This document shows, in pieces, positions 1-11,603 of a stretch of DNA of 64,000 nt. The notes below the pieces were generated by a model. The model searched no databases and was not told the origin of the DNA. It saw nothing but the letters and a program-made list of their open reading frames with translations. Positions within the stretch are counted from its first letter, which is position 1. Each line of letters begins with the position of its first letter. The stretch lies in NCBI GenBank assembly GCA_951230915.1, contig OX579642.1:1736001-1800000 (forward strand), written 5' to 3'. This DNA comes from Antitrichia curtipendula (Eukaryota > Streptophyta > Bryopsida > Hypnales > Leucodontaceae). The position numbers and the translations under genes are program-made.

Positions 1-629
1 ACACCGTAGGTCCAAATGCCACAAAATTGATATGAATAGAAAGCTTTATGCACAAAGAAGTGCAAGGGCTTTATTTTGTGGCGTTTGGACATACAAAGTT
101 ATGATTTTTTGCAAAATAAAAGAGAATTTAAATTAATTTTTGAATTCATAAAAACTTTAAAATTCACTTACTTTCACATTGTAGGTCCAAACAACACGAA
201 ACAAAGTCCATGCACCCCTCCTTGTGAAGAGCTTTCAAGCGGTACTAAGAACGACACCAATTGCATCATGGTTTGTTAGATCTCAACTTACCAAACAAAA
301 CAAAACAAAATAGACAACCTATTTAAGTTGCACACTACGGTATAAAACTATAAAAGTTATTGAATTTCAAAGTTCTTACAAAATAAAAAACTATAGAATT
401 ATTTTTAATTTTTTGGTTGTGGCAACAACACAAGGCACACTAGAAACAAAAATCCTTTAAAAAAATCTCTATGTCTATGTGGGGAGGAGTGTAGGCTTTA
501 TTGTGTAGCATTTGGACCTATTATAGAAAAACTGTTAAATTTCAAAGTTTGAATGAATTAAAAAATTAAAAAATTACTTATACTTTTATTTTATTATACT
601 GTGGCAACGGCATAGGGCACACTAATCAA

Positions 630-704
<75 letters not shown>

Positions 705-2019
705 GCGTCAAAATAAGTAAGAGAATCTATAGCCTAAATAAGTGTTTATTTTTTATTTTTTTATATGCTGAGATTTAACAAACCGTGAGGCATCCGGCAA
801 CGCTTTTGGTACCGCTCAAAAGCTCTTGACTAGGAGGGGTGCACGGACTTTGTTTTGTGGCATTTTGACCTATGGTGTGAAAGTTATTGAATTTTTCAAA
901 GTTTTTAATGAATCAAAAATTAATTTAAACATAGCTTTTACATCGCGTGTCCAAACACCACAAATTTTCTATATGCAAAATAGTTTCTACTCATGCCAAT
1001 TTTGTGGCATTTGGATCTATAGTGTGAAAGTTAGGGATTTTTTCAAATTAAAAAATTAAAAAAATTGATCTTTTATTTTGGAAAAAACACAACTTTCACT
1101 TTGCATGTTCAAACGCTACAAAACAAATCCTTTGTATTCTTTCATACCCAAAGCTTTTTATTCGTGCCAAGAACGCAACTTTTTGCATGTAGGTGTGAAA
1201 GTTATTGAATTGCAAAGTTTTAATAAATTGAAAAATATTCAAAATTTTATTTAGGTTGTGGAAACGACACATGACACATTAGTCTATACCTTAAATTAGC
1301 TTGTTTGTTTGTTTTGTTTTATACCCTAAGATCTAACAAACCGTGAGACGTCCAAAGGTGTTCTTGAAATTGCTCCAAAACCCTTGACAAGAAAGGGTGC
1401 ACAAACTTTGTCTTGTGGTGTTTGGACAAACCGTGTGACAAGTTATTGAATTCCAAAGATTTTTATGAATTGAAAATTGATTTAAATTTTATTTTATTTC
1501 GGTAAACTCGTAATTTTCACATGGCATGTCCAAACGCCACAAAACAAAGTCCTTACACTCCTTTGTGCATAGAACTTTCTATTGGTGCCAATTTCATGGC
1601 ATTTGAACTAAGGTGTTAAAGTTATGGATTTTTTAATTTATAAAATTGAATTAAATTATCTTTTATTTGAAAAAATATATATCTTTTGTATTGCATGTTC
1701 AAACACCATGAAACAAAGTCTTTGCACTCCTTTGTACATAAAGCCTTTTATTTGTAGTAAGAACGCAACCTCTCACACTACGGTGTGAAAGTTATTGAAT
1801 TTAAAAAAGCTTTTGGAATTTAAAAGTTAGAAAATTATTTTTACTTTTATATTATCAAGAATGCAACCTTTCATACTACTATGTTGTGAAAAATATTAAA
1901 TTTCAAATTTTTTACAGATTACAAATTAAAAAAATATTTTAATTTAATTTTGGTTGTGGCAAGGACACATGTGACACTAGTTGAAGTGAAGTCTGCTGGT
2001 AAACTTAGAATACGATAAC
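1..2019. repeat. Decayed dispersed repeat family, several copies
   Basis: No gene is recognised. Diverged copies of one repeat recur here. Its marker is close to GGGTGCACGGACTTTGTTTT followed by a GTGGCGTTTGGAC-like motif. Copies lie near 190-290 (minus), 770-870 (plus), 1330-1430 (plus) and, beyond this stretch, 5440-5500 (minus). A second marker, close to GGTTGTGGCAACGACACA, recurs near 414, 598, 1256 and 1957, and inverted near 5343. The first two copies are head to head; the next two are roughly 560 bp apart in the same direction. The short reading frames are not conserved between copies. Family unknown. Confidence 0.6.
634..703. repeat. (AT)n microsatellite
   Basis: About 35 uninterrupted AT units between two copies of the surrounding decayed repeat. 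Confidence 0.97.
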
Positions 2020-2023
2020 TTAA

Positions 2024-3602
2024 CCCCTAAAGGACCAAATATCATTTTTTGACAACATAGCAATTTTGGGCAGCTCACTATGATTGAAATTTTTATTTTT
2101 TTTCTTTGAAATCTTCGCACAAGATGTGTTCGAGGAGTAGCTTTAAGGTCCAACAATTTTCATAACTTTTGACTACGTGGTTAAAAATTTATTGCATGAT
2201 ATGTCATTTTCATTGGTCGGCAGGTATTACGGGCAGATGAAAAAACTTCTTTAAAAATCACTTATTTTAAAATAAAAAACTAAAATTGGTTCTTTAGATT
2301 TATATATACGTATGAAACTTTGAATAATTCCATTTTGATTAATGAAATGAAAGTTATGAGGAGTTTTAGTTTGAGGATAGTTATAGATTCTTTACTCTAA
2401 AATAAACTTTGAAGTCCTTTATTTAACTCAATTTTCAATATTTTTTGAAAAAAATAAACACATGAGGTGTAGATTGTTTATTACAACATTACAACCATTG
2501 GGGTTGCCATTTTTTAATTCCATATTTAAATTCTTAACAATTTAGTGTTGTAAACATTCTCTACCTCTTGTTTTTTTCCTGTATATTTTTCAATTCCAAA
2601 TGATCTGAAATTTTTCAAGCATGTAGACAACTTGCCTTTAAGAATGAATCCAGAGAGTAACTACCATTTTGGACATTTTTTCATACAAATGTAACCTTGT
2701 GAAGTGCACCTGCCCGGATTTTTGCAGAGACAAAAAAAGGAATTTTGTCAATTCAAACGCTCTTATCTTAGGGCCGCTTCACACTATGGCCGACCAAGTT
2801 GAGAGGTTGTGCCCAAACTTTGGGTGAGAGTCCAAAGAATTGTCCATTAAAGAGCCCATTTCGTTGGACTCTTGACCATAGTTTGGGCACAACCTCTCAA
2901 CGTGGACGACCATAGTGTGAAGCCTCCAAAGGCCAAACAAAAGATTAAAAAAAACATGAGAAAGGAGTCCAAAATGGCCTTGGAAAAAAAATCACAGCAC
3001 ATGCTCTTACCATCAAACAAGGAATATGAAGGGTATAAATGGAATAGAAGGGTGGCATTGGCCATTGAAGGGAAGTAGGTTAAGGAAATTAGGTTCATTG
3101 AATGCAAAGACTCTCCATTGTAATGGTGGAGACTAGGTTTCAAACCCCAATGGCGACAAATAACAAATAATAAATAACAAATAAATTCGACGAACTCTTG
3201 ATCATAGTTTGGGTCTCCATTTTTGCTTGACCCAAACTATGGTCGAGAGTCCGTCAATTAATTTTCTGCCAGAAATGTCAGATTGGAGGGCAAAGGGCTC
3301 TTGACTGTGTTGTCTAGTGTGAAGGATCGAGAGGCCAAAATTTCAGGAATTCATGGATTCCCTGTAATTTGATTGGTTGAAATTGACGGATTCTTGACCT
3401 TGTGCCGTAGTGTGAAGTGGCCTTTACAATCCACAAGATGGAAATTTCTGAAATTTTTTCCACTACTTCTCAAACTAGTTTAATATAATATCACAGGGTT
3501 ACATTTTTTCAAAAGTGTTTTTTTTCTAAAATTTGGTACTTGTATTAGAAATAACAGTTTTGGAGCATTTTTGGTGAAAACATAGTCTGTGACCTTTAGG
3601 GG
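2024..3602. mobile_element. TTAA-flanked element, copy 1 (interrupted)
   Basis: The sequence starts TTAA|CCCCTAAAGGACC and ends GACCTTTAGGGG|TTAA, so a 10-bp terminal inverted repeat sits between TTAA tetranucleotides. Removing a nested MITE (2771-3423 plus its TTA duplication) leaves about 920 bp, the usual size of this family in the window. The interior matches the other copies, including the stretch near TTGCATGATATGTCATTTTC. No transposase frame is seen, so it looks non-autonomous. TTAA targets and CCC-type ends suit piggyBac-like elements; Kolobok also uses TTAA and is not excluded. Confidence 0.88.
2771..3423. mobile_element. PIF/Harbinger-like MITE inside TTAA copy 1
   Basis: The termini GGGCCGCTTCACACTA and (reverse complement of the right end) AGGCCACTTCACACTA form an inverted repeat. 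The element is flanked by TTA at 2768-2770 and 3424-3426, and it interrupts a stretch that reads ATCTTGCAATCC in sister copies. A 3-bp TTA duplication and GG-starting ends are typical of Tourist-like MITEs. Two internal hairpins are visible, about 2800-2910 and 3186-3250. Non-coding. Confidence 0.8.
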
Positions 3603-3606
3603 TTAA

Positions 3607-5040
3607 TACAATATACAATAACTGTAAGTGCTATTACATGAAAAATTTCAGGAAATCAAAACTTATATTCTGGACATAGTGAACCAAACAAAAACCTAGC
3701 TCTAATACAAAGGCCAAATACACTTGGAGTTTTGAATGCAATAAGAAGTTGTATGTATACATTTTGGGTGGTAGGAGGTAAGACAAACAATGTGGGGTAT
3801 GTAAATTAAAAATAGGAGTCCAACGGCTCATAGTTAAGTAAAATGTCAAAATTGTGTTCAAACTAGAATTATAGACCTCATTTAGGCATAGTATCATAAC
3901 TTTTTTCAAAATACTTTAAACTAATGAAAGTTGGAAAATCAAACTAAGTTTCATCTTCAATTTTTTTTTGAGATTTCAAGACTCCATTCAAAAGTTATGG
4001 ACAAATTTCAAAGAAGATGTTTAAAAATGTCAAAAAGAATGTCCCTTCCACCCTTTCTTTGAAATTTGTTCATAACTATTGATTGGAGACTTGAAATCTG
4101 AAACGATTTTTCGAAGATAAAACCTAGTTTGATTTCTCAACTTTTTTTAGTCCAAAGTGTTTTGAAAAAGGGTATGATACTATGCCAAAATGAGGTCTAA
4201 GATTCTAGTTTGAACATAATTTTGACAATGAGCAATCAAACTCTCATCTTCAAATTATCCCATACTCTTTGAGGATTCATAATGGATAATGGATTTCAAT
4301 ATAAAAATGATGTCTTTACCCTTTCTATTTCACCATCCGAATATTTTTTTGGTAGCATATGGTTGAATTATATTGACATATTGACATATTATTCAATGAA
4401 TTCTTTGGACTTTTGGTAAAGCATCTTTCTTTACAATTATTTGTTGGTTTGTAAGTCTAATCCTAGGCTTAGCAAAAAAAATGGAGCACATGGTAAAGTT
4501 CTACTTGGGGTACTCAAAAAATTTGTCTTCACTACAATTTCAGTCTATGCTAGTGTGTCAAGCAAGTTCATCTTTTACTTACAATAAAGTATGACTTCAA
4601 CAAATGTAGTTTTAACTATCTACACTTAAAACATATCAAGAAAAAAAATTTCATTACAATAAAATTTTTTAAAGTATTTTTAATGGATTTTTTAGTTGAA
4701 AAAGTAAGTTGTGTCTTATGTACCTAGAATCTTCAAAATCAAGCATTTGGAATATCAAACAATTTCATTTTAATATCATTTTTGGACATGACTTATATTT
4801 AGTTGTACATAGTATAAAATAATTTATTTTATCAATAAAAATTTAATAAATTGTGCACTAAGCTGCCTGCAAATTTCAAAATTCAAGAGTTTATACCAAC
4901 ACATTCAATGGATCCAAAAATAATAAAAATTCAAAAAAAAATTCATCAAGAATGTACGTCTTGATCTCATTTACATGCATGAATTTTTTTTTATCACATT
5001 ATAGTCTTCTTAATTGATCAAAATGAACAAAATAGACAAA
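3607..5040. other. AT-rich gene-free stretch with a foldback
   Basis: No credible gene. The one structure is a long imperfect inverted repeat at about 3840-4231. Its arms of roughly 190 bp run from near TCAAAATTGTGTTCAAACTA to its inverted counterpart ending near 4230, centred around 4040. It could be a foldback MITE, but I could not define its termini or a target duplication. The rest shows nothing recognisable. Confidence 0.55.
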
Positions 5041-5335
5041 TGTTGGAAGTTTTAAGCAAGAATCACCTAATTAGTATGTCCAAAAAGTGGTACCCTTATA
5101 GGAACTTAACCCCACACTATAAATAAATCATGTCCCAAAGCTTATTTGTGGATGAATTTTGTGGATGAAGACTTTGGAGAGAAAAAGGCAGCCTCTTTAA
5201 AGGCTCTCTACCGATTTGCATTGTTAGAACATAAACTTTTGTTTCTTCTAGCTGCTTAGAGTTTTTTGGTCACCCTTTTAACCTTCCCCTCAATTCTGTT
5301 TAATTGACACTTTCTAGAGTGAGCAATCTGAATCA
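5041..5335 (+). mobile_element. Probable solo LTR, Copia-like
   Basis: Starts TGTTGGAAG, a common Copia LTR start, and ends in CA. CAAA flanks both sides (5037-5040 and 5336-5339). A TATA-like CTATAAATA lies near 5110, followed by a CT-rich leader-like stretch. No internal retrotransposon genes adjoin it. The family call rests on the start motif and promoter layout only. Confidence 0.45.
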
Positions 5336-5524
5336 CAAACTAGTGTGCCCTATGCTTTTGTCACAATAAAAATAAATTTCTAATCTTTTAATTCATAAAT
5401 AAATAAATAAATCTATAGCTTTATGACCATATGTCCAAATGCCAAGAAATGAAACCCATGCACCCTTTCTTGCCAAGGGCTTTCCAGTAGTACCAAAAAT
5501 ACATATGCACTACAACAAAACTTG

Positions 5525-6180
5525 TATTTTATGACTGCAAAAATATGACTAGAGATGACTAGCGATTGCTCGCAGCCATATTTTGGGAGGCCAACATTTT
5601 GGGAAAAAATATGACTGCAAATATGACTGCCAGTCATATTTTGGCCTTCTACTTCAAGGGCGTATAGTATACGTCCATTGGAAACGACTAAGTACTTTAT
5701 AGGGAACAGTAGGAAACATATTCAGGGAACGTCTAGTCATATTTTATAGTCATATATTTTTGGTAGTGACATTTTTTTGTTTTTGGGTAGCCCAAGGAAA
5801 ATTTGGGCGGGGAACATGTTTGAAGAGCACCTAGTTATATTTTTGCTTGAGTCTTTTTTTGTAGTTATATATTTTGAGTAGTCATATTTTGTAGTCACAT
5901 TTTTTTTCATAGTCATTTTTCTTTTTCTTTTTGAGCAAGGAACATGTTTGAAGAGCAACCAATCATATTTTCCTTGAGTCATATTTTGTAGTTATATTTT
6001 GGGGGGAGTCATATTTTGCAGTCACATTTTTTTAATAGTCATTTTTTCTCTTTGGGGGGCAACTGATGGAAAATTTCGACAGGAAACATATTTGGAGAGC
6101 ACCTAGTCATATTTTTGCTTTAGTCATATTGGGGGGGGAGTCATTTTTTTAACTTTTTGGATAGTCCAAGGAAAAGGAGG
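5525..6180. repeat. Left subterminal repeat array of CACTA 1
   Basis: The motif AGTCATATTTT, or AAATATGACT on the other strand, recurs about every 20-50 bp in degenerate copies. Such arrays in CACTA elements are bound by the TNP1/TnpA-type protein; a role here is inferred from position and repetition only. Confidence 0.85.
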
Positions 6181-7360
6181 TCAATCTAAGATGACCTTCT
6201 AGTATTTTGGTTGTAGATCTCATCCTTTAGGGTGTAGGTATAACTTTATTTCATGCCTACTAAAAATTTGTTGTTGTTGTATGTTGTACCTATTATAGAA
6301 TTTGTATTCAAATATTTGGAGTGGCATATGTTTATATTTTAATTAATAAATTTAAATTTCTCATAGGGATTACAAAGGAAGTAGAGAAAAGTGAAACAAT
6401 TAACAACATGAGACAATAGATGAATTCATTCCCGGCCCATTTTGTTGGAAAGGATAGGAAAAGGATCTCAAAATGCATATTAAATATGTTTTGGTTCTTT
6501 ATGGCAATTTTTTTTCAAGTTGAAATATATATTTGGTGACAAAGATAGTCCTATAAAATATTGGTTCAAATATAGAGATTGTTGATTTCTTTAATGAGAG
6601 AGAAGTAATATTGTTTAACAAATACCTTAAGTCATGAGGACATGAACCCACTAGTAGTTTGTACACTAATAGATTGGTTGCATTAGCAGATTAACTAATT
6701 ATGTTGATTGATTGTGGTGGCTTATACAAATTAAAAGCTAATTAGATTGGTTGATACAAAGTGAAATCTAATGCAATTAACTAGTGATGTAGATTGAAGA
6801 TTGTGGGGTTTAGAAAAAATACTTAAAGCTTGAATAAAATCTAATTTAAGGAGAGAAAAAAGAGTTTAAGAAAAATTCATACTTGAGTAATAACTATTCA
6901 TAAAGCAAGAGCAAGTGAGGAATGCTATTTGTATTCAAAGTCTAAAAGTTTGAAGTAGAAGTAGAAGTTCCAAGTTGCTACTTAAAGCTTTGGGCTATTA
7001 CGCATACTTAAAAGACTAAGTTGACCCTTTTATAGAGTTTTGACTCTGTATTAAACAAATATTTTTGATTGTAATATGCATAGTTGACCAAAAGAAATTT
7101 TAAGGTCTTCAATAGATACTTATTTAGCACTTATAAGGATTATGTATTTACAATTGTTTGACTTCTAGAATTCAAAAAAATTAATTAGTAGTAATTGAAA
7201 TCAAAGATTGCAATTCTAAAATAATCCAAAGAAAGAAGAAAAAATAAAAATATATATAATTTTTTTGGAAAAAGTCAAGAGAGAGAAGTAGAAAGAAATA
7301 TGTTGAAAGAAAAAAAATTTGATCATAGATAGAATTTGTACACCTTATTGTAAAAGTCGT
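6181..7360. other. CACTA 1 interior without a recognised gene
   Basis: AT-rich sequence shared with CACTA 2 (its 33407-35570, inverted). No protein family is recognised. It contains the single TTAA at 7008-7011 that is the empty counterpart of TTAA copy 5 in CACTA 2. Confidence 0.7.
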
Positions 7361-7367
7361 TATCTAA

Positions 7368-8297
7368 CCTCTAAAGGACCCGCTAAAGGATCAAACACCG
7401 TTTTTTGACAACATAGCGATTTTAGGCAGCTCACTACAACCGGGACTCTTTTCTTTTTTTCTTTGAAATTTTCACACAAAATGTGCCCAAGGAGTACCTT
7501 TAAGACCCAACAATTTTCATAACTATTGACTATGTGATTAAAAAGTTATTGCATGATATGTCATTTTCATTGGGCAGTGGGCAACCTGGGCAGTTGAAAA
7601 AACTTCTTTAAAAATCACTTAAAAAATAAATTAAAATATAAAATTGGTTCTTTAGATTTATATATATATATAAAAGGGAAGCTTTGAATCATTCCATTTT
7701 GATTAATGAAATGAAAGTTATGAAGAGTTTTATTTTGAGGATAGTTATGGAAGCTCTATTCTAAAATAAACTTTGAAGTCCTTTATTTAACTCAATTTTC
7801 AATATATTTGAAAAAAAACAAAAACATTGGGTGTAGATTTTTTATTACAACATGGAAACCGTTGGAATTGTCATTTTTCAATTCCATATTTAAATTCTTA
7901 ACAATTTAGTGTTTTGAACATTGTCTACCATTTTCTACTTACTATTTTTTTCCTACATGTTTTACAATTCCAAATAATCTGAAAACTTTCAAGCATGTAA
8001 CCAACTTGCTTTGAAGAATGAATCCAAAGAAGTACCACCATTTTGGACATTTTTTCATACAAATCTGACCTTGTGAAGTGCAGCTGCCCAGATTTTTGTC
8101 AATTTGAACACTATTATCTTGCAATCCACATGGTAGAAATTTCTGAATTTTTTTTGACAACTTCTCAAACTAGTTTAATACAAGATCCTACGGTTGCATT
8201 TTTTCAAATTTTTTTTTCTTCTAAAATTTCATACTTCTATTAGAAATAGCAGTTTGGGAGCGATTTTGGTGAAAACATAATCTCTGACCTTCAGGGG
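7368..8297. mobile_element. TTAA-flanked element, copy 2
   Basis: The left end is mutated (CTAA|CCTCTAAAGGACC); the right end is CTTCAGGGG|TTAA. Length is about 930 bp. It sits at the same place in CACTA 2 (copy 4, 32493-33402), with matching outside flanks, so it inserted before the two CACTA copies diverged. Reading frames in it are not conserved as protein. Confidence 0.85.
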
Positions 8298-8464
8298 TTA
8301 AGTTGTATACAAAGATACAAAAAATGCAACAAAAATGAATCAAGGTAGGCCTTATGATACAACCATAATATGCATGTTGAAAAATGGGGACGAGGTGGAA
8401 ATGGATTCTGAGGCATGTCTTTGAATTTGGCACTTTGTACCTCCCCCTCAAAGTGCAACATTTG

Positions 8465-9100
8465 ACTATTTTTCTTCTTCTTTGCTTCTTGTTGTCTTCT
8501 AAGTTTTGTTGCCTCTTAGTTCTTGTTTCTTGCTACCTTTTAACTCTTGCTTCTTGTTGTCTCCTAAGTTTTATTATCTTTTAATTCTTGTTTCTTGCTA
8601 TCTTTTAGCTTTTGCTTCTTGTTGTCTCCTAAATTTTATTGTCTTTTAGTTCTTGTTTCTTGCTACCTTTTAACTCTTTTTTCTCTTTGATTCTTAATTC
8701 TTACTTCTTGTTGCTTATTAGTTCATGCTTCTTGTTGCCTCTTAGTTCTTATTTTTTGCTAGTACCTTTTAGCTTTTACTTCTTTTTGTTTCTTAGTTCT
8801 TGTTATTTTTGTTTCTTAATTTTTGCTTCTTGTTGCCTCTTAGTTCATGTTTCTTGTTGTTTCTTAGTTTATACTCTTTGTTTGATCTTGTTGCTTTTTG
8901 CTTCTTATTGCATCTTATTTCTTGCTTTTTCTTGTTATTTGTTGTATTTTGGTGCATCTTAATTTGTGCTTGTTGTTGTTTCTTGTTACATTTTAATTCT
9001 AGCTTCTTCTTACTTCTTGTTGCATCTTGTTGCATCTTACCTTTTAGCACTTGTTATCTTTTGCTTCTTGTTTCTTCTATCAATATTATTATTTTTTTTC
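8465..9100. repeat. Degenerate CTTCTTGTTGCCTCTTAGTT tract
   Basis: About 640 bp of degenerate short tandem repeats, strongly pyrimidine-rich on this strand. The common words are CTTGTTGCCTCTTAG, TTCTTGCTACCTTTTA and CTTGTTGTCTCCTAAG. The long frames rich in Leu, Phe, Ser and Cys that cross it are by-products of this composition. The same tract occurs inverted in CACTA 2 (30365-31015), so it belongs to the transposon family. Confidence 0.85.
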
Positions 9101-9138
9101 TTGTCCATTTGTAATTTCTAGAGAAATAATGATTATAA

Positions 9139-9360
9139 CACTACAAGAGAAAGGGGTGTTTTAAATGAGTTCTTAAGTATAGTCCTAGAGATAAGATTAT
9201 AAGTAACGACCTTTAATTAGATTTTTAGTAAAATTTTATTAAAAATACATGTATTTATAGTAAGTTTTTATTGAAAATCTCCTTAAAGGTCATTACTTAA
9301 AATCTTATTTCTTGGACTATACTTAAAAACTCACTTAAAACACCCCTTTTTCTTGTAGTG
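9139..9360. mobile_element. Mini-CACTA (222 bp) nested in CACTA 1
   Basis: Starts CACTACAAGAGAAAGGGGTG and ends with the inverted CACCCCTTTTTCTTGTAGTG, flanked by TAA on both sides (9136-9138 and 9361-9363). The whole element is nearly one inverted repeat, so it can fold as a hairpin. CACTA 2 lacks it and shows a near-intact empty site around 30326-30332. Its ends differ from those of its host CACTA, so another CACTA family mobilised it. Confidence 0.88.
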
Positions 9361-10029
9361 TAATGTCATTATTTTTTGTTATTTACTTCTAATTTCTAAA
9401 GATATAGTAGTTATGGTGCTAATCTTTCTTCTTTTTTATTTTCAATTTGTAAAGATATAGTGGTTAGTTGGCTATGGATTTTTTTTAAATCTTAAATTTA
9501 TACTACATATTTTGTGTTGCCTTAAATCTTTTAAGGTTGATCTATATTGTTTAGTCACTGAAAATTAACCTTGTTATTGTATATGTAGGCACCAAAAGCT
9601 GGAATAAAGTTATTGGAGGCTACTTACAACATTAGAAAAGCAACATTTTCACATCTTTGTAAGGAATACAGGTCCTATAAGTGTGTGGAAATATACATTT
9701 ATAGAATGTCATTGTGATATATTTTGTATAATTAGTGACTAATAAATGTCACTGAAAAGAGTCACATTCTTTCTTGTTATTTTTTTTAGTGTAAGTGTCT
9801 CTTGTGCATCTCAAAAATTGTATGTATTTGTTTTTAATTTGATAGAGTCTTTTGTTTAGTTGCTAAACCATGTTGGTGCATGATTGCAATGCGTCATTTT
9901 GAATGTATGAAAAATATGATTGTAGTTCATGACATAAGCTATTTTATAAAACTTAGTTATTTCAATTACAAACTACACACAAATTTAAGAAATGCAACTC
10001 TCACTAATATGAAATTTCATTTACTTGAG

Positions 10030-11597
10030 GGTAAATGCATGGTTGACTGGCTCAAAAACATGACAAACTCTCAATTCCTGCACAAAACCAATTTTCAAAT
10101 GCCTAAAAGGTACATTGAAAAATCAAAAACTAAAAAAAAAGTTCATTTTAGAGGCTTGAACTTCATTCTAAATACAACCATGTTGTTGAATATTTTTTAG
10201 AGCATTTAATGAAAGTGTAGGGGACTTTTAAAAATTCATGGGTGTGACGAATCTGTTGTCAGCAAATTTTTCAAGGACTTTTTAACCCCTAAAGTTCTGT
10301 GACTATGTTTTCATTGAAAACGCTCAAGAACTGCCGTTTTTAGTACAAGTACCAAATTTTTGAAAATAACTTTTTTTGACTCATGTAATCGTAGGATCTT
10401 GTAGTATGCTGACTTGAGAATATGTGGTAAAAATTTCAGAAATTTCCACCACGTGGATTGCAAGATATAAGCATTCAAAATCACTGAAATCGTTTTTTGA
10501 CCCCTGCAAAAAACCGGGCAGCTGCACTTCAAAAGCTCACTTTTCTATGAAAAAATGTCCAAAATGGTGGTGCTTCTTTGGATTCTTTTTCCAAAACAAG
10601 TTGGCTACATGCTTGAAAAATTTCACATCATTTGGAATTGTACAACATATAGGAAAAAAATAGTAAGTAGAATGAAGTAGAGAATGATTCAAAATACTAA
10701 ATTGTTGAGAATTTAGATATGAAATTGAAAAACGCCAATCCCAGTGGTTGAAATGTTGTATTAAACAATCTACATCCTATGATTTTAATTTTTTCAAAAA
10801 ATATTGAAAATTGAGTAAGATAAAAGACTTCAAAGTTTATTTTAGAGTAGAGATTCCAAAACTGCCCGCAAACTAAAACTCCTCATAACTTTTGACTCAT
10901 TGGTCAAAATGGAATGATTAAAAGCTTTCCACATATAGATAGCTCTGGAAAACCAGTTTCAAATTTTTGTTTCTGAAAAAAGTGATTTTTTCTGATCTGC
11001 CCTAATTGCCCGGCTGAGAAAAAAAGTAACATATTAGGCCATAACTTTTGACTCGTATTTCCAAATGTCATAAAATTTAGTTCAAATGAAAGGTACTCCT
11101 CGTCCACAATTTCTATTGAAATTTCAGCCTCAAACTTGTAAATCTCTGGCCACATTTACCTGTCCAATTTTTTTATGTTGCCAAATTGTGTAGGTTGGTC
11201 TTTTAGGGGTTAAAGATGGTTTTGGTACTTAATATCATTGAAAAGACTATAATTGTAATAGATATTTGAGTAAAATTTTATTAAATTATAATCTTGTGAT
11301 GTAGATATGTATTGAACACTTGCAAAGGACTTTTTAATGATTTTTCAAACACCAAATTTCATGAGGTCTTTTTTTCTTAGCCAATATTTTTTTTTTCAAA
11401 AATTATTTTTGTAAATTATAATAAAACTTTAAGGTCTAGGGGCACTCAAAAAGCTAAGTGCTTTTAGATTTTTTTTTAAATTTGTTATATGTAGAATTCA
11501 CTTCCAAGCATTTCAGTCTCAAACATTTTACTTACAAAAAAGGACTTTTGGGACTTGGACTTTTGCCAAAAATGAGCCATTCAACCATGCATTCACC
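10030..11597. mobile_element. 1,568-bp TIR element of unassigned superfamily, nested in CACTA 1
   Basis: The ends form a 25-bp inverted repeat with two mismatches: GGTAAATGCATGGTTGAC on the left, GGTGAATGCATGGTTGAA from the right. CTTGAG is present on both sides (10024-10029 and 11598-11603). CACTA 2 holds the uninterrupted site, a single CTCAAG at 29657-29662 on the plus strand. The target duplication is therefore up to 6 bp (4 bp, TTGA, if the ends are read as GGG/CCC). TTAA copy 3 later inserted into it; without that it is about 640 bp. It encodes nothing recognisable. Confidence 0.82.
10286..11209. mobile_element. TTAA-flanked element, copy 3
   Basis: TTAA|CCCCTAAAG on the left and CTTTTAGGGG|TTAA on the right; about 924 bp, opposite in orientation to copy 2. 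It is nested within the 1,568-bp TIR element, which is nested in CACTA 1, so it is the youngest of the three layers. Confidence 0.88.
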
Positions 11598-11603
11598 CTT
11601 GAG

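Noticed and set aside
8639..9114. Leu/Phe/Cys-rich frames of about 105 codons, apparently membrane proteins (also 30299-30843 minus)
   Set aside because: They translate a degenerate short tandem repeat; several overlapping frames on both strands are open for the same reason.
9880..10200. 106-codon frame whose first half is conserved in CACTA 2 (29564-29812, minus)
   Set aside because: Similarity reflects the shared transposon DNA; the second half lies in the nested 1,568-bp insertion and the frame breaks differently in the two copies.
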